DNA of 64,000 nt from Ruminococcaceae bacterium UBA5295 (GTDB lineage: Bacteria > Bacillota > Clostridia > Oscillospirales > Acutalibacteraceae), in NCBI GenBank assembly GCA_002411365.1, contig DHSD01000030.1, positions 34,923 through 98,922 of the forward strand. The letters run 5' to 3'. This document shows positions 26,691-36,720 of this stretch, piece by piece. The position numbers and the translations under genes are program-made. How positions within the stretch are numbered: the stretch's first letter is position 1; each line of letters opens with the position of its first letter. The notes under the pieces are model-generated. The model was not told the DNA's origin. It did not search any database and worked only from the letters and a program-made list of their open reading frames with translations.

Positions 26691-28451
26691 TTGGACACTC
26701 AGGATTTTATATATGGGATTAACGGGCCTGTTGTGACTGTACGCAATTCGCACAGCTTTTCCATGATGGAAATGGTCTTTGTCGGCAATGAACGCCTTGT
26801 AGGCGAAGTGATAGGCGTTTCCGATGAAAAAACTACAATCCAGGTTTATGAGGAAACAACCGGCCTGCGTCCGGGCGAGCCTGTCTATGGCACTGGAAGC
26901 CCTATGAATGTTACACTTGGCCCGGGCCTGCTTAACAATATTTTTGACGGGATCGAACGTCCTCTTAAAGAAATAGCCAAACAGAGCGGATCGTTTATTT
27001 CACGCGGCAGCAGTGTTCCATCGCTTGACGAAAACCGCGAATGGGACGTTACAATCACCGTAAAGCCCGGCGATAAACTTAAAGGCGGGGCTGTATATGC
27101 CGAATGCCAGGAAACACCTGCGGTTCGCCATAAATGTATGGTTCCCCCTGTTGTCTCTGGAACTGTCGCAAAAGTTCAGCCAAATGGCAAATACCATGTA
27201 AATGACACGGTAGCAGAGCTCAAAGATGATACCGGCACAGTTCATAAACTTACTCTTTGCCAGAAATGGCCAATTCGTGTGCCGCGCCCTGTTTTGCAGC
27301 ATAAACAGCCAACTATTCCTCTTATTACAGGCCAGCGTGTAATAGATACGCTCTTCCCTATTTCAAAAGGCGGCACCGCTGCCATACCTGGCGGATTTGG
27401 AACAGGCAAAACGATGACACAACACCAGTTGGCAAAGTGGTGCGATGCTGACATAATTATCTATGTTGGCTGTGGAGAGCGCGGAAACGAAATGAGCCAG
27501 GTGCTTGATGAGTTTTCTGAATTGATAGACCCTAAATCAGGCCGGCCGATGACAGACAGGACCATTCTTATAGCCAATACGAGCAATATGCCTGTTGCTG
27601 CGCGTGAGGCTTCGATTTACACAGGCATTACACTCGGTGAATATTACCGCGACATGGGGTATCATGTTGCTCTGATGGCTGACTCAACCTCGCGTTGGGC
27701 TGAAGCGCTCCGTGAAATTTCAGGCCGCCTTGAGGAAATGCCTGCCGAGGAAGGCTTCCCTGCTTATCTGCCAAGCCGTCTTGCCGAATTCTATGAACGT
27801 GCAGGAATGTCCGAAACGCTAAACGGCGCTACAGGTTCAGTGACTATAATCGGCGCAGTTTCACCACAGGGTTCAGATTTTTCGGAGCCAGTTACACAGA
27901 ACACAAAGCGTTTTACCCGCTGCTTCTGGGCACTCGATAAGAATCTTGCCTATGCAAGGCACTATCCGGCAATCAACTGGATGCAGAGTTACAGTGAATA
28001 TTTTACCGACCTTGACCCGTGGTACGAAGAGCATGAGGGTAAAGAATTTATAACCTACAGAAAAGAAATCAATAAAATTCTGCAGCAGGAAAACAAGCTG
28101 ATGGAAATTGTAAAGCTGATTGGTTCCGACGTTCTTCCTGACGACCAGAAACTGACTATTGAAACCGCACGTGTAATCCGCGTTGGATTTTTACAGCAGA
28201 ATGCTTTCCACAAAGAAGATACCTATGTGCCGCTTGAAAAACAAAAGCTTATGATGAAGGTTATCCTTCACCTCTATAAAAAATCAAAGCAGCTTATTTC
28301 TGCCAGTGTCCCGATTTCAAGCATTATCCATACCGGCCTTTTTGATAAACTGATTAAAATGAAATATGATATTCCAAATGACAAGCCGGAAATGTTTGAT
28401 GACTATATGAAAGATATCGACGATAAACTGGCCGGAATCGTATCGGCATAG
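26691..28451 (+). CDS. V-type ATPase catalytic subunit A (NtpA)
   Basis: 586 residues starting at TTG 26691, 9 bases after GGAG. Walker A is GGFGTGKT at residues 234-241, and the non-homologous insertion (about 110-195) and [48 protein letters not shown] are diagnostic for the catalytic A subunit. Three A subunits with three B subunits hydrolyse or synthesise ATP. The operon has the complete set G/H, C, I, K, F, E, A, B, D, so a functional complex is expected. Confidence 0.96.
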   Translation: MDTQDFIYGINGPVVTVRNSHSFSMMEMVFVGNERLVGEVIGVSDEKTTIQVYEETTGLRPGEPVYGTGSPMNVTLGPGLLNNIFDGIERPLKEIAKQSGSFISRGSSVPSLDENREWDVTITVKPGDKLKGGAVYAECQETPAVRHKCMVPPVVSGTVAKVQPNGKYHVNDTVAELKDDTGTVHKLTLCQKWPIRVPRPVLQHKQPTIPLITGQRVIDTLFPISKGGTAAIPGGFGTGKTMTQHQLAKWCDADIIIYVGCGERGNEMSQVLDEFSELIDPKSGRPMTDRTILIANTSNMPVAAREASIYTGITLGEYYRDMGYHVALMADSTSRWAEALREISGRLEEMPAEEGFPAYLPSRLAEFYERAGMSETLNGATGSVTIIGAVSPQGSDFSEPVTQNTKRFTRCFWALDKNLAYARHYPAINWMQSYSEYFTDLDPWYEEHEGKEFITYRKEINKILQQENKLMEIVKLIGSDVLPDDQKLTIETARVIRVGFLQQNAFHKEDTYVPLEKQKLMMKVILHLYKKSKQLISASVPISSIIHTGLFDKLIKMKYDIPNDKPEMFDDYMKDIDDKLAGIVSA

Positions 28452-28491
28452 AGCAAATGGTTGAAAATCTTTCATTGGAAGGCGGTCGCAT

Positions 28492-29973
28492 ATGATTATT
28501 GACTATATCGGAGTAAAAGATATAAATGGCCCTTTGATTGTCCTTGACAATGTTGACAACGCTTCGTTTGAGGAAATTGTCGATATCCGTCTTGACGATG
28601 GAACAATGCGTCAGGGAAGAATAGTCCAGATAGATGGCAAGCGCGTTGTCATCCAGGTCTTTGAGGGAACACGTGGGATTTCTTTGACTAACACACGCAC
28701 AAGGCTTACTGGCCACCCGATGGAAATGCCTCTTTCCCCTTCAATCCTCGGCCGTGTATTTGACGGTGCAGGCCGCCCTATTGATGGGCTCGGAGATGTT
28801 TTTCCTGTAAAAAAAGCAAATGTCAATGGCACACCAATAAATCCAGTTTCCCGCTTATACCCTAAGAACTATATCAACACTGGTATTTCCACAATAGACG
28901 TGCTCATGACACTTATCCGCGGCCAAAAGCTGCCTATTTTTTCAGGCTCTGGCATGAAACACAACGAGCTTGCCGTTCAAATTGCGCGTCAGGCAAAAAT
29001 CACAGGCGCTGAAAACGGAAACTTTGCTATCGTCTTCGCCGCAATGGGTGTTAAAGAGGATGTCGCCGACTATTTCCGCCGCTCATTTGATGAGTCCGGC
29101 ATTCTTCAACACGTTGTGATGTTTATTAACCTTGCAAATGACCCTATTATCGAAAGAATTCTTACACCGCGCTGCGCGCTTACAGTAGCTGAGTATCTCG
29201 CTTTTGAGCTCGGGATGCATATCCTTGTCATTATGACAGATATGACATCTTATGCCGAAGCACTGCGTGAATTTAGCTCATCAAAAGGTGAAATTCCTGG
29301 CAGGAAGGGGTATCCTGGCTATCTTTACTCTGACCTTGCATCCCTCTATGAACGTGCCGGAATGATTCGCGGCAAGCCTGGCTCAGTGACACAGATACCG
29401 ATTTTAACAATGCCGAATGACGACGTCACGCACCCTGTGCCTGATTTGACAGGATATATCACAGAGGGTCAAATTGTACTTGACCGTTCGCTTGATGCTT
29501 CAGGCATTTACCCGCCGGTTGCTGTTTTACCGTCTCTTTCCCGTCTGATGAAAGACGGCATAGGCGCAGGGTATACGCGTGAAGACCATTCCGCACTTTC
29601 TAACCAGCTTTTTGCTGCTTACGCGAAAGTTATGGACGCCCGTTCACTCGCTTCAGTTATAGGCGAAGAAGAACTTTCACCGGAAGATAAGCAATACTTG
29701 GAATTTGGCAGGCAGTTTGAGTCAAAATTTGTCAATCAGGGGTCTTCTGAAAACCGCACAATTGAGCAAAGCCTTGACTTAGGCTGGGAACTGCTTACGA
29801 TTCTTCCGCGTGAGTCGCTTGACCGCCTGGATGATGTTACACTTGATAAATACTATGAGCCTGCAAAAAAGCGCGTGCAGCAGGCTGATACAAGCGAAAA
29901 AGGCCGCCTAAACACATCTGGTCTGACAAGCGGCAATGGGCCTGAACCGGAAGGTGAGGCAGCAAATGAATAA
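28492..29973 (+). CDS. V-type ATPase subunit B (NtpB)
   Basis: 493 residues. Features of the non-catalytic subunit are [40 protein letters not shown], which lacks a functional Walker A lysine motif, [49 protein letters not shown] and SRLMKDGIG. It is about 30 residues longer than usual because of a hydrophilic C-terminal tail (about 460-493, [21 protein letters not shown]). The end overlaps subunit D by 8 bases. Confidence 0.95.
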   Translation: MIIDYIGVKDINGPLIVLDNVDNASFEEIVDIRLDDGTMRQGRIVQIDGKRVVIQVFEGTRGISLTNTRTRLTGHPMEMPLSPSILGRVFDGAGRPIDGLGDVFPVKKANVNGTPINPVSRLYPKNYINTGISTIDVLMTLIRGQKLPIFSGSGMKHNELAVQIARQAKITGAENGNFAIVFAAMGVKEDVADYFRRSFDESGILQHVVMFINLANDPIIERILTPRCALTVAEYLAFELGMHILVIMTDMTSYAEALREFSSSKGEIPGRKGYPGYLYSDLASLYERAGMIRGKPGSVTQIPILTMPNDDVTHPVPDLTGYITEGQIVLDRSLDASGIYPPVAVLPSLSRLMKDGIGAGYTREDHSALSNQLFAAYAKVMDARSLASVIGEEELSPEDKQYLEFGRQFESKFVNQGSSENRTIEQSLDLGWELLTILPRESLDRLDDVTLDKYYEPAKKRVQQADTSEKGRLNTSGLTSGNGPEPEGEAANE

Positions 29974-30604
29974 CCAGGCAGTACCTACAAAAGGCAATCT
30001 TCTGGCGACAAAAAAGACACTTGAGCTTTCACGCACAGGTTTTGAATTGCTCGACAAAAAGCGCAATATCCTTGTACGTGAAATGATGGCACTTATAAAC
30101 CGTGCATCCAAAATTCAGGGCAAAATCGATGAGGCATATAAGGAAGCTTATGCGCTGCTACAGCGTTCAAATATTACACTCGGCATATGTAAGGAGCTTG
30201 CAGAAACCGTACCTGTGGAAAATGGCCTTAATATTGCATATCGCAGCGTAATGGGTGTTGAGATTCCTATGGTATCACTTGAAAAGCAAAAGGAAATCCC
30301 TGCACCTTTTGGCCTTTATTCTTCCAATATTTTGCTTGATAAGACATACAAAAAGTTTATGGAAGTTAAAAGGCTTACCGCTGAGCTTGCGGAAGTTGAA
30401 AACAGTGTATACCGTTTGGCAGATGCCGTAAAAAAGACGCAGAAACGCGCGAATGCCTTAAAGAATATTATGATTCCAAAGTTTGAGATAACTGTCAAAG
30501 CAATAACAGATGCTTTGGAAGAAAAAGACCGCGAAGAGTTTTCACGACTTAAAGTTATAAAAAAGCAGAAAGAATTTAAGTCCAAACATACAAAATCTGC
30601 CTGA
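29966..30604 (+). CDS. V-type ATPase subunit D (NtpD)
   Basis: 212 residues from the ATG at 29966, which has AAGGTGAGG about 9 bases upstream and overlaps the B stop. [31 protein letters not shown] is the standard subunit D start; the rest is a long antiparallel coiled coil with a small central domain, ending in a basic tail. It is the rotor shaft. Last gene of the operon; a hairpin terminator follows 21 bases later. Confidence 0.94.
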   Translation: MNNQAVPTKGNLLATKKTLELSRTGFELLDKKRNILVREMMALINRASKIQGKIDEAYKEAYALLQRSNITLGICKELAETVPVENGLNIAYRSVMGVEIPMVSLEKQKEIPAPFGLYSSNILLDKTYKKFMEVKRLTAELAEVENSVYRLADAVKKTQKRANALKNIMIPKFEITVKAITDALEEKDREEFSRLKVIKKQKEFKSKHTKSA

Positions 30605-30624
30605 CTTTTCCTATAATATAATTT

Positions 30625-30661
30625 ACGGCAAACAGCTGCATATTGTAGTTGTTTGCCGTTT
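30625..30661. terminator. Terminator between the V-ATPase operon and rlmH
   Basis: ACGGCAAACAGCTGCA pairs with TGTAGTTGTTTGCCGT (two mismatched/wobble positions), loop TAT, followed by a short T-rich stretch. The operons converge here. Confidence 0.7.
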
Positions 30662-30676
30662 GCCTATTCAGATATT

Positions 30677-31156
30677 TTATTTGTGATATTTTCCATGATT
30701 TATAATTTCAAATGCGCGATAAATTTGCTCACAGAGCATCACTCTTGCAAGCTGATGCGGAAACGTCATTGGTGACATGGAAAGGCAAAAATCAGCATTC
30801 TGCTTTACCCTGCTACTCAGGCCGTATGAACTTCCAATTATAAAGCTTACAGTATCAATTCCCCTCAAGCCATAGCCCTCAATTTTTTCTGCAAGCATAG
30901 CTGATGACAGTTCTTTACCCTCAATGCACAATGCCAATTTGGCAGAACCGCCGGCAACTTCGAGAAGGGACCGACCCTCTTGTGCAATGGCTTTCAAAAT
31001 CTGCATTTGCGAAGGCTTTTTAGGCAAGCGTGACTCCGGAATCTCAACAACCGAAAACCTGCAAAATGGCTTAAGACGTTTCTGATACTCATTGCAGGCA
31101 CTGCGCCAGTATTCTTCTTTTAGTTTTCCGACACAAAGCAAATTGATTTTTTCCAT
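30677..31156 (-). CDS. rlmH: 23S rRNA pseudouridine-1915 N3-methyltransferase RlmH
   Basis: 159 residues, exactly the family length. SPOUT-fold motifs are VSFIIGSSYGLSSRVKQNADFCLSMSPMTFPHQLARVMLCEQIYRAFEI and the invariant C-terminal HGKYHK. It methylates m3-pseudouridine in helix 69. It starts two bases after the MBL-hydrolase stop, so the two genes are co-transcribed. Confidence 0.95.
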   Translation of the reverse strand: MEKINLLCVGKLKEEYWRSACNEYQKRLKPFCRFSVVEIPESRLPKKPSQMQILKAIAQEGRSLLEVAGGSAKLALCIEGKELSSAMLAEKIEGYGLRGIDTVSFIIGSSYGLSSRVKQNADFCLSMSPMTFPHQLARVMLCEQIYRAFEIINHGKYHK

Positions 31157-31158
31157 TG

Positions 31159-31953
31159 TTAAAAAATAACCATTCTACCCTGCGCGTTTTGGCGCGGGGC
31201 AACATAAAGCTCAAAATCCCTCCTCTGCTTCATGCCTGACATCTCAAGCGCACAGAGAGCCGTCTGATAAGCTAAATCAGGGGTGTTATTCTCTTTGCTA
31301 AGGTGGGCAAGCATGAAACGTGTGGAGCCGCTTTTAACAAATCCGCACAGCTCAGCAGAACAATCGTCATTTGAGAGATGCCCGGTTTTCGAGAGGATAC
31401 GCCGTTTAAGTGTGTAAGGATAAGGCCCGTTTTCCAACATACCCACGTCATGATTTGATTCGAGCACAATCATATCGGCACCATCAAGGTTATTGCGCAC
31501 ATCATCTGACATATAGCCTAAGTCTGTAGAAAGCGCAATCTGCCTTCCATCTTTCGTCTTAATACGGTAGCCGACGCATTCCGCACTGTCATGGGATATT
31601 GGGAAAGCCCTGACCATCATTCCGCCGCATGTTACCCACTCAGAGCCTATGGCTTCGCTTGTAAACTTGCTGCTAAGGCAGTTCATCGACTCCAGCTGAG
31701 AAAGCGTGCCTGAGGAAGCGTAGACAGGTATATGATACCTTGAAGCAAACACACGCAGGCCTGAAACATGGTCTGAATGTTCATGTGTAATAAAAATGCC
31801 CCGAATGGCTTCCACATCTATCTGGCAGTTATCAAGCATATTGGAAATCTGTTTTGCAGATCTGCCAGCATCTATAAGAATGCCTTCATTCGCCGAGCCT
31901 ATGTAGTAGCTGTTGCCGCTGCTTCCGCTGAAAAGCGGACAAAATCTCGCCAT
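31159..31953 (-). CDS. Metallo-beta-lactamase-fold hydrolase of the YycJ/WalJ type
   Basis: 264 residues. It begins RFCPLFSGSSGNSYYIGS and carries the metal motif GIFITHEHSDHVSGLRVFA at about residues 52-70, then SHDSAECVGYRI, ALSTDLGYMSDDV and ESNHDVGML, all typical of YycJ (WalJ), a putative exonuclease-like MBL protein often found near rlmH in Firmicutes. GAGGG is 6 bases before the ATG. A terminator-like hairpin ends only about 25 bases before the start codon, so expression would depend on read-through from murA or a promoter inside it. Confidence 0.85.
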   Translation of the reverse strand: MARFCPLFSGSSGNSYYIGSANEGILIDAGRSAKQISNMLDNCQIDVEAIRGIFITHEHSDHVSGLRVFASRYHIPVYASSGTLSQLESMNCLSSKFTSEAIGSEWVTCGGMMVRAFPISHDSAECVGYRIKTKDGRQIALSTDLGYMSDDVRNNLDGADMIVLESNHDVGMLENGPYPYTLKRRILSKTGHLSNDDCSAELCGFVKSGSTRFMLAHLSKENNTPDLAYQTALCALEMSGMKQRRDFELYVAPRQNAQGRMVIF

Positions 31954-31977
31954 TATATCCCTCGTATCAGATTAAAA

Positions 31978-32004
31978 TAAAAAAGGCTGATGAAACAGCC
32001 TTTT
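31978..32004 (-). terminator. Intrinsic terminator after murA
   Basis: Minus strand AAAAGGCTG...CAGCCTTTTTTA with a short loop. It stands between murA and the yycJ-like gene. Confidence 0.8.
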
Positions 32005-32006
32005 AA

Positions 32007-33290
32007 TTATCCAGCCTGTTCAACCTCCGGTTTCGGAATATGAACCCGGGTGATATTTGCCCCTAATTTCTGAAGCTTTTTGTCAATTGACTCATATCCG
32101 CGCTCGATCTGCTGGATATTCTCAATTTCAGTAGTGCCATGCGCACAAAGGCCGGCAATTACAAGCGCAGCCCCGGCACGCAAATCAGTAGCTCTTACTG
32201 GTGCCGCATTTAGATGGTCAACACCTTCTATAACAGCAAGCTTACCATCGACAGAAATCTGTGCACCCAATCGTTTCAATTCCGCAACATAACGGAAACG
32301 GTTGTCCCACACATTTTCATTTATAATACTTGTGCCGTTTGCAATAGAAAGCAACACCGCAATCTGTGGCTGCATGTCTGTCGGAAATCCGGGATGCGGC
32401 ATCGTTTTGATGTTGCACTTGCTAAGCTTGCCGCTTCTGCTTACACGTATAGAATCATCAAATTCTTCAAGTTTAACGCCCATCTCTTCAAGCTTTGCCG
32501 AAATCGATTCCAGATGCTTAGGGATTACATTCTTGATTAGAACATCACCACACGTCGCTGCGGCGGCAACCATATACGTTCCAGCCTCAATTTGGTCTGG
32601 AATAATCGAATAGGAAGTCCCGTTAAGATACCTGACTCCAAAAATTTTGATTACATCTGTACCGGCTCCGCGTATATCGGCTCCCATAGAGTTTAAAAAA
32701 TTTGCCAAGTCAACAATATGCGGTTCTTTTGCAGCATTTTCAATTACCGTAGTGCCTTCCGCTTTTGTTGCGGCAAGCATAATGTTGGCAGTCGCCCCAA
32801 CTGAGGCAACATCAAGATAGATGCTGTTTCCAACCAATTTGTCAACCGAAATGTCTACCATGCCTGACTCGATCCGGTATTTTGCACCAAGTGCTGCAAA
32901 CCCTTTCAGGTGCTGGTCAATTGGGCGTACGCCGAAATCGCAGCCACCAGGCATAGTTACAACGGCATGGTGAAACCTTCCAAGCAGCGCGCCCATAAGA
33001 TAATAAGAGCCACGCATCTGGCGTGCGAGTTCTTCCGAAACTACATAAGTATGAATCGTCGATGTATCGATCTCAAGCGTAGACTTGTTGACGACGCGTA
33101 TTTTTGCCCCCATATCGTAAAGAATCTTCGTAATTTTATTGACGTCTTTTATATCTGGGACATTTTCGATACGGCACACGCCGTCTGATAGAATGGTTGC
33201 CGGAATAATTGCAATAGCGGCATTTTTTGCACCGCTTATTGTTACTTCACCCGTAAGACGGTTACCGCCTTCTATCACGAATTTATCCAA
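32007..33290 (-). CDS. murA: UDP-N-acetylglucosamine 1-carboxyvinyltransferase MurA
   Basis: 427 residues from TTG 33290, chosen because GGAG lies 9 bases upstream and the protein then starts DKFVIEGGNRLTGEVTISGAKNAA as MurA proteins do. The active-site Cys (target of fosfomycin) is residue 117 in MPGGCDFGVRP. The six-fold repeated alpha/beta folds and C-terminal GAALVIAGLCAHGTTEIENIQQIERGYE are typical. It catalyses the first committed step of peptidoglycan synthesis. Gram-positive bacteria often have two copies; only this one is in the window. Upstream lies an AT-rich palindrome overlapping a possible promoter. Confidence 0.94.
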   Translation of the reverse strand: MDKFVIEGGNRLTGEVTISGAKNAAIAIIPATILSDGVCRIENVPDIKDVNKITKILYDMGAKIRVVNKSTLEIDTSTIHTYVVSEELARQMRGSYYLMGALLGRFHHAVVTMPGGCDFGVRPIDQHLKGFAALGAKYRIESGMVDISVDKLVGNSIYLDVASVGATANIMLAATKAEGTTVIENAAKEPHIVDLANFLNSMGADIRGAGTDVIKIFGVRYLNGTSYSIIPDQIEAGTYMVAAAATCGDVLIKNVIPKHLESISAKLEEMGVKLEEFDDSIRVSRSGKLSKCNIKTMPHPGFPTDMQPQIAVLLSIANGTSIINENVWDNRFRYVAELKRLGAQISVDGKLAVIEGVDHLNAAPVRATDLRAGAALVIAGLCAHGTTEIENIQQIERGYESIDKKLQKLGANITRVHIPKPEVEQAG

Positions 33291-33384
33291 TGCAGTACGC
33301 TCCAATCTAAAACAAAGCACTTTAAGATGGCAGTAATATCTTTAAACATTCCATACATTCCTCAAAAATATTATAATCGCCCAT

Positions 33385-33405
33385 AAAGATTATCGTATAA
33401 TCTTT
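33385..33405. promoter_or_regulatory. 21-base palindrome upstream of murA
   Basis: AAAGATTAT-CGT-ATAATCTTT, perfect 9-base arms, about 95 bases before the murA start. On the minus strand a TATAAT (33376-33371) follows, so the palindrome would occupy the -35 region. This suggests an operator, but the -35 itself is poor. No regulator can be named. Confidence 0.45.
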
Positions 33406-33719
33406 TATGCTTTATTCATATATTTTTGTAAATAAGAACTCTTATAGAGCATCTTAACACACTTATTGATGATAATACACAAAAGAGGAAAAGTCAACCT
33501 TAATAAAATCAGTAAAGTGTATTTTCATGAATTCAACAAAGACTTGCTCTTTTATTGTAAAAAGTAAAGCAATTTTAGAAAGAAAAACTAAGTTGTAACA
33601 ATTTGCAGCTGTATAAATGGCATAGCAAAAATAATATATTCTATCTACCATTTTAAATATCTAAGAAAAGCCTCTGCAATTACAATCTGCACGCGCGGTG
33701 CTGCCTGAAAAGCAAGTGT
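33406..33719. other. Gene-free AT-rich stretch between luxS and the murA promoter
   Basis: About 310 bases with no reading frame carrying a ribosome site, no RNA family that I recognise, and no convincing terminator for luxS. Confidence 0.6.
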
Positions 33720-34178
33720 TTACTTATTATAAGTTAATTTCGTTTCATCCCAATTTTCAATTACCGGCAGAAACTCTTTTGCACATTTTTTTGCGCCTAC
33801 AAGGTCATGTTCACGGTAATTTCCGCATTCTGATGCAGTGGTTCCTGGAATCTCGCCATCATAATCAGCAATTTGGCGGAAAATCCTGATGATCAGATTA
33901 ATTGTTTCTTTTTTGGGAACATTTCTCAGAAGAAAGTAAAAGCCAGTGCGGCAGCCCATTGGGCCAAAATAAATTACCCGGTCAGCATATTCTGAATTTC
34001 TGGCAAATGTAGCAAAAAGATGTTCAATTGTGTGAAGCGCACCATTTGAAAGATAAGGCGGAGTGTTTGGCTTTACCATACGAATATCATAAGTAATGAT
34101 ATCGCCGTCTATGCGTGAAATATAAATCCCTGGAAAAAGTTTTGTATGGTCAACGCAGAAACTTGCAATTTTCTCCAT
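33720..34178 (-). CDS. luxS: S-ribosylhomocysteine lyase LuxS
   Basis: 152 residues. The metal site is visible: His49 and His53 in GALHTIEHLFA and Cys118 in TTASECGNYREHDL; the catalytic Cys76 is in GPMGCRTGFYF. LuxS cleaves S-ribosylhomocysteine to homocysteine and DPD, the AI-2 precursor, as part of the activated methyl cycle. AAAGGAAG precedes the ATG. It stands alone between murA and the ABC transporter, with no pfs/mtnN neighbour. Confidence 0.95.
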   Translation of the reverse strand: MEKIASFCVDHTKLFPGIYISRIDGDIITYDIRMVKPNTPPYLSNGALHTIEHLFATFARNSEYADRVIYFGPMGCRTGFYFLLRNVPKKETINLIIRIFRQIADYDGEIPGTTASECGNYREHDLVGAKKCAKEFLPVIENWDETKLTYNK

Positions 34179-34269
34179 TATTAAAAGCTTCCTTTAAAAA
34201 ATTTACGTTTTTTCTGTTATTCATGACTTGTTCATGTGAAAATTAATGTACGGCTTTCTAAAAAATACG

Positions 34270-34302
34270 AAATTAAGGGTACGATAAAATCGTACCCTTA
34301 AT
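34270..34302 (-). terminator. Hairpin terminator after the amino acid ABC transporter
   Basis: Perfect 15-base arms (AATTAAGGGTACGAT / ATCGTACCCTTAATT) with a 3-base loop and short T-runs on both sides. Confidence 0.8.
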
Positions 34303-34324
34303 TTTAACATAAATTTTAAGGCGG

Positions 34325-35059
34325 TTAAAGTACTTTAGAGAGAAAATCCTGCAGGCGTGGGCTTTTAGGATGACTAAAAAATTCTTCCGGAGGCGCTTCT
34401 TCCTGAATATTTCCGTCTTCCATAAAGAGCACGCGTGTGGCCACTTCACGTGCAAAGGCCATTTCATGAGTAACAACTATCATAGTCATTCCGGCCTCTG
34501 CAAGTTCTTTCATAACCTGCAACACTTCCCCAACCATTTCCGGGTCGAGGGCACTCGTAGGCTCGTCAAACAGCATCACGTCCGGCTGCATAGCCATAGC
34601 ACGTACTATGGCTATCCTCTGCTTCTGCCCGCCTGAAAGTTGCCCTGGGAAAGAGTCTGCTTTACTTTCAAGGCCAACACGTTTCAAAAGCTGCTGCGCC
34701 TGCTCATCAGCTTCATCCTGCGTTTCGAGTTTAACGCTTACAGGTGCAAGCGTTATATTTTGGCGCACAGTCAGGTGAGGAAAAAGATTGAAGTGCTGAA
34801 ACACCATGCCTATTTTTCTGCGCAACTGATCTACATCGCAACCTGTGGCATTAATCTGCTTACCTTCGAACCAGATTTCACCGCTTGTCGGCTGTTCCAA
34901 AAGATTAATGCAGCGCAGAAATGTGCTTTTCCCTGACCCTGAAGGACCAACGATAACGACCTTTTCGCCCTGCTTTATCTCCTGGTTAATCCCTTTAAGA
35001 ACTTCAACCGGGCCATTCAGCGTATTGAAGCTTTTATGAAGATTTTTAACGGTAATCAC
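34325..35059 (-). CDS. Polar amino acid ABC transporter ATP-binding protein
   Basis: 244 residues from GTG 35059 (AAAGGTGG about 10 bases upstream; overlaps the permease by 14 bases). Walker A is [10 protein letters not shown], the Q-loop is [13 protein letters not shown], the signature is LSGGQKQRI and Walker B is [19 protein letters not shown], followed by the switch His in [12 protein letters not shown]. The sequence belongs to the GlnQ/ArtP/HisP branch. It energises uptake of a polar amino acid with the permease and binding protein encoded upstream. The substrate cannot be fixed from sequence. Confidence 0.93.
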   Translation of the reverse strand: MITVKNLHKSFNTLNGPVEVLKGINQEIKQGEKVVIVGPSGSGKSTFLRCINLLEQPTSGEIWFEGKQINATGCDVDQLRRKIGMVFQHFNLFPHLTVRQNITLAPVSVKLETQDEADEQAQQLLKRVGLESKADSFPGQLSGGQKQRIAIVRAMAMQPDVMLFDEPTSALDPEMVGEVLQVMKELAEAGMTMIVVTHEMAFAREVATRVLFMEDGNIQEEAPPEEFFSHPKSPRLQDFLSKVL

Positions 35060-35777
35060 TTCTGCGCAGCCACCTTTCAAATTTTGTCAGCAAAGCACTC
35101 AGTCCAACAACAATCACAAGATAAACAAGCGCAGTTATAATCAGCGGCATAAATGCAAGGTATGTCTGGCTGCGTATAATATCTCCGCCTTTAGTTAAGT
35201 CCTGGATACCAATGTAGCCTGCTACAGATGTCTCTTTGAGCAAAGAAATGAATTCATTGCCTATAGCTGGAAGAACATTTTTCAATGCCTGCGGAAATAT
35301 GATTTTAACCATTGTCGTGCGCTGGCTCAGCCCAAGGGAGCGCCCCGCCTCCATCTGACCGCGGTCAACAGACATTATGCCGCTGCGTATCACTTCGGCA
35401 ACATAAGCACCTGAGTTGATCCCAAATGCAAGAATTGCTGCGACAATTTTGTCTACATTAGTAGCGCTCAAAATCACGTAGTACATAATCATCAGCTGCA
35501 CAACAACAGGCGTGCCGCGGATAATTGTAAGGTAAAGCGAACATATCCCATTTGCTATCCGTAGTTTTTTGGGATTATTGTTGTGCGCAACTTTTACAAG
35601 TGAAACAACAGTTCCAAGTACAACGCCAATCAGCACAGCAAAAACTGTGATGAGCAATGTGGCGCCAAGGCCTTCGACAATGTACATATAGCGGCCGTCT
35701 TCTATAAACGACTGATAGAACTGGTCCCCTACATCAGAAAAGAACGACATGGAAATAAAAGCAGGAAATTGAAACAT
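35046..35777 (-). CDS. Polar amino acid ABC transporter permease
   Basis: 243 residues of the HEQRo/HisMQ type. About five membrane segments run from residue 30. The EAA loop [35 protein letters not shown] contacts the ATPase. GGGAG lies 7 bases before the ATG. A single permease gene implies a homodimer. It starts 60 bases after the binding-protein gene. Confidence 0.92.
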   Translation of the reverse strand: MFQFPAFISMSFFSDVGDQFYQSFIEDGRYMYIVEGLGATLLITVFAVLIGVVLGTVVSLVKVAHNNNPKKLRIANGICSLYLTIIRGTPVVVQLMIMYYVILSATNVDKIVAAILAFGINSGAYVAEVIRSGIMSVDRGQMEAGRSLGLSQRTTMVKIIFPQALKNVLPAIGNEFISLLKETSVAGYIGIQDLTKGGDIIRSQTYLAFMPLIITALVYLVIVVGLSALLTKFERWLRRSDYR

Positions 35778-35837
35778 CTCACTTCTCCCAACTGCGATGA
35801 CTGATAATATAATTAGATTTACGCCATCTGCTGCTAT

Positions 35838-36605
35838 TTACTTGTTTTCCAGTGATGATTTATATTTGTTTACGATTTTATCGAGTTCACCGCTTGACTT
35901 CATATCTTTTAAAACGCCGTTTATGGTGTTAAGCAGTTCTGCATTTCCCTTTTTAACTGCTATTGCATAGTGCTCAACTGTAAGCGCTTCCGGCAGCTTT
36001 ACAATTTTATCAGAATTTTTGGATACAAATTTTTGAGCGGGGAAATCGTCGATTACAACGGCATCAAGCTTGCCGTTAATAAGGTCAGTTATTGCGTCGG
36101 CACCTTTGTTAAGGCGTACAGTGTTAACATGCAGGTCATTTTTCCCGTCCTGGTTAGTGCAGTATATGTCACCTGTTGTACCCTGCTGAACGCCAACCTT
36201 TTTGCCATTCAGGTCTTTGCGCGACTTAATCGGGCTGCCTTTGCGCACAATAATAGACTGCGCCGCATCAAAATACGGGATTGAAAAATCTACGTTTTTC
36301 TTTTTGTCATCAGTAATCGACATACCTGCAGCAACAAAGCCGCATTTGTTTGTCTTAAGTTCCGTCACAAGCGAGTCAAAATCCACATCGTTGATTTTCA
36401 GTTTTTTGCCTGCTTTGCTTGCAATCTTGTTTGCAATGTCAATATCGATGCCTACGATTTTATCTTTTTCTTTGTACTCGAACGGCTCAAACTCAGCATT
36501 TGTCGACATGGTTATGGTGTCGCTGTTTTTCGGTGCACACGCTGTAAACGGAATAACTGCTGCAGCTGCAAGTATTGCAGCCATAATTGCTTTCAGTTTT
36601 TTCAT
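35838..36605 (-). CDS. Polar amino acid ABC transporter substrate-binding lipoprotein
   Basis: 255 residues. A lipoprotein signal with lipobox PFTAC puts the lipidated Cys at residue 23. The mature part is a family 3 solute-binding protein: STNAEFEPFEYKEKDKIVGIDIDIANKIA, AAGMSITDDKKKNVDFSIPYFDA and GKKVGVQQGTTGDIY. The ligand is probably a polar or basic amino acid, but this is not determinable here. First gene of the three-gene operon, with a good promoter upstream. Confidence 0.92.
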   Translation of the reverse strand: MKKLKAIMAAILAAAAVIPFTACAPKNSDTITMSTNAEFEPFEYKEKDKIVGIDIDIANKIASKAGKKLKINDVDFDSLVTELKTNKCGFVAAGMSITDDKKKNVDFSIPYFDAAQSIIVRKGSPIKSRKDLNGKKVGVQQGTTGDIYCTNQDGKNDLHVNTVRLNKGADAITDLINGKLDAVVIDDFPAQKFVSKNSDKIVKLPEALTVEHYAIAVKKGNAELLNTINGVLKDMKSSGELDKIVNKYKSSLENK

Positions 36606-36650
36606 GACTTTCCCCTCTTTGATCTATGTATGTTTTGATGGAATAAAAAT

Positions 36651-36679
36651 ATTATATAGCATAAATATACATAAATCAA
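36651..36679 (-). promoter_or_regulatory. Promoter of the amino acid ABC operon
   Basis: Minus strand TTGATT (36679-36674), 17 bases, consensus TATAAT (36656-36651), about 45 bases before the binding-protein ATG. Confidence 0.65.
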
Positions 36680-36690
36680 GCTAGCAAGCG

Positions 36691-36720
36691 AATAATAATG
36701 AATTTTTATTCATTATTATT
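36691..36720 (-). terminator. AT-only hairpin over the rluA-type stop codon
   Basis: Perfect 13-base arms AATAATAATGAAT / ATTCATTATTATT around TTTT. The stop of the pseudouridine synthase gene lies in the arm. Low GC makes it a weak terminator. Confidence 0.4.

Noticed and set aside
33463..33651. 62-codon frame between murA and luxS
   Set aside because: No ribosome site, AT-rich, no recognisable domain.
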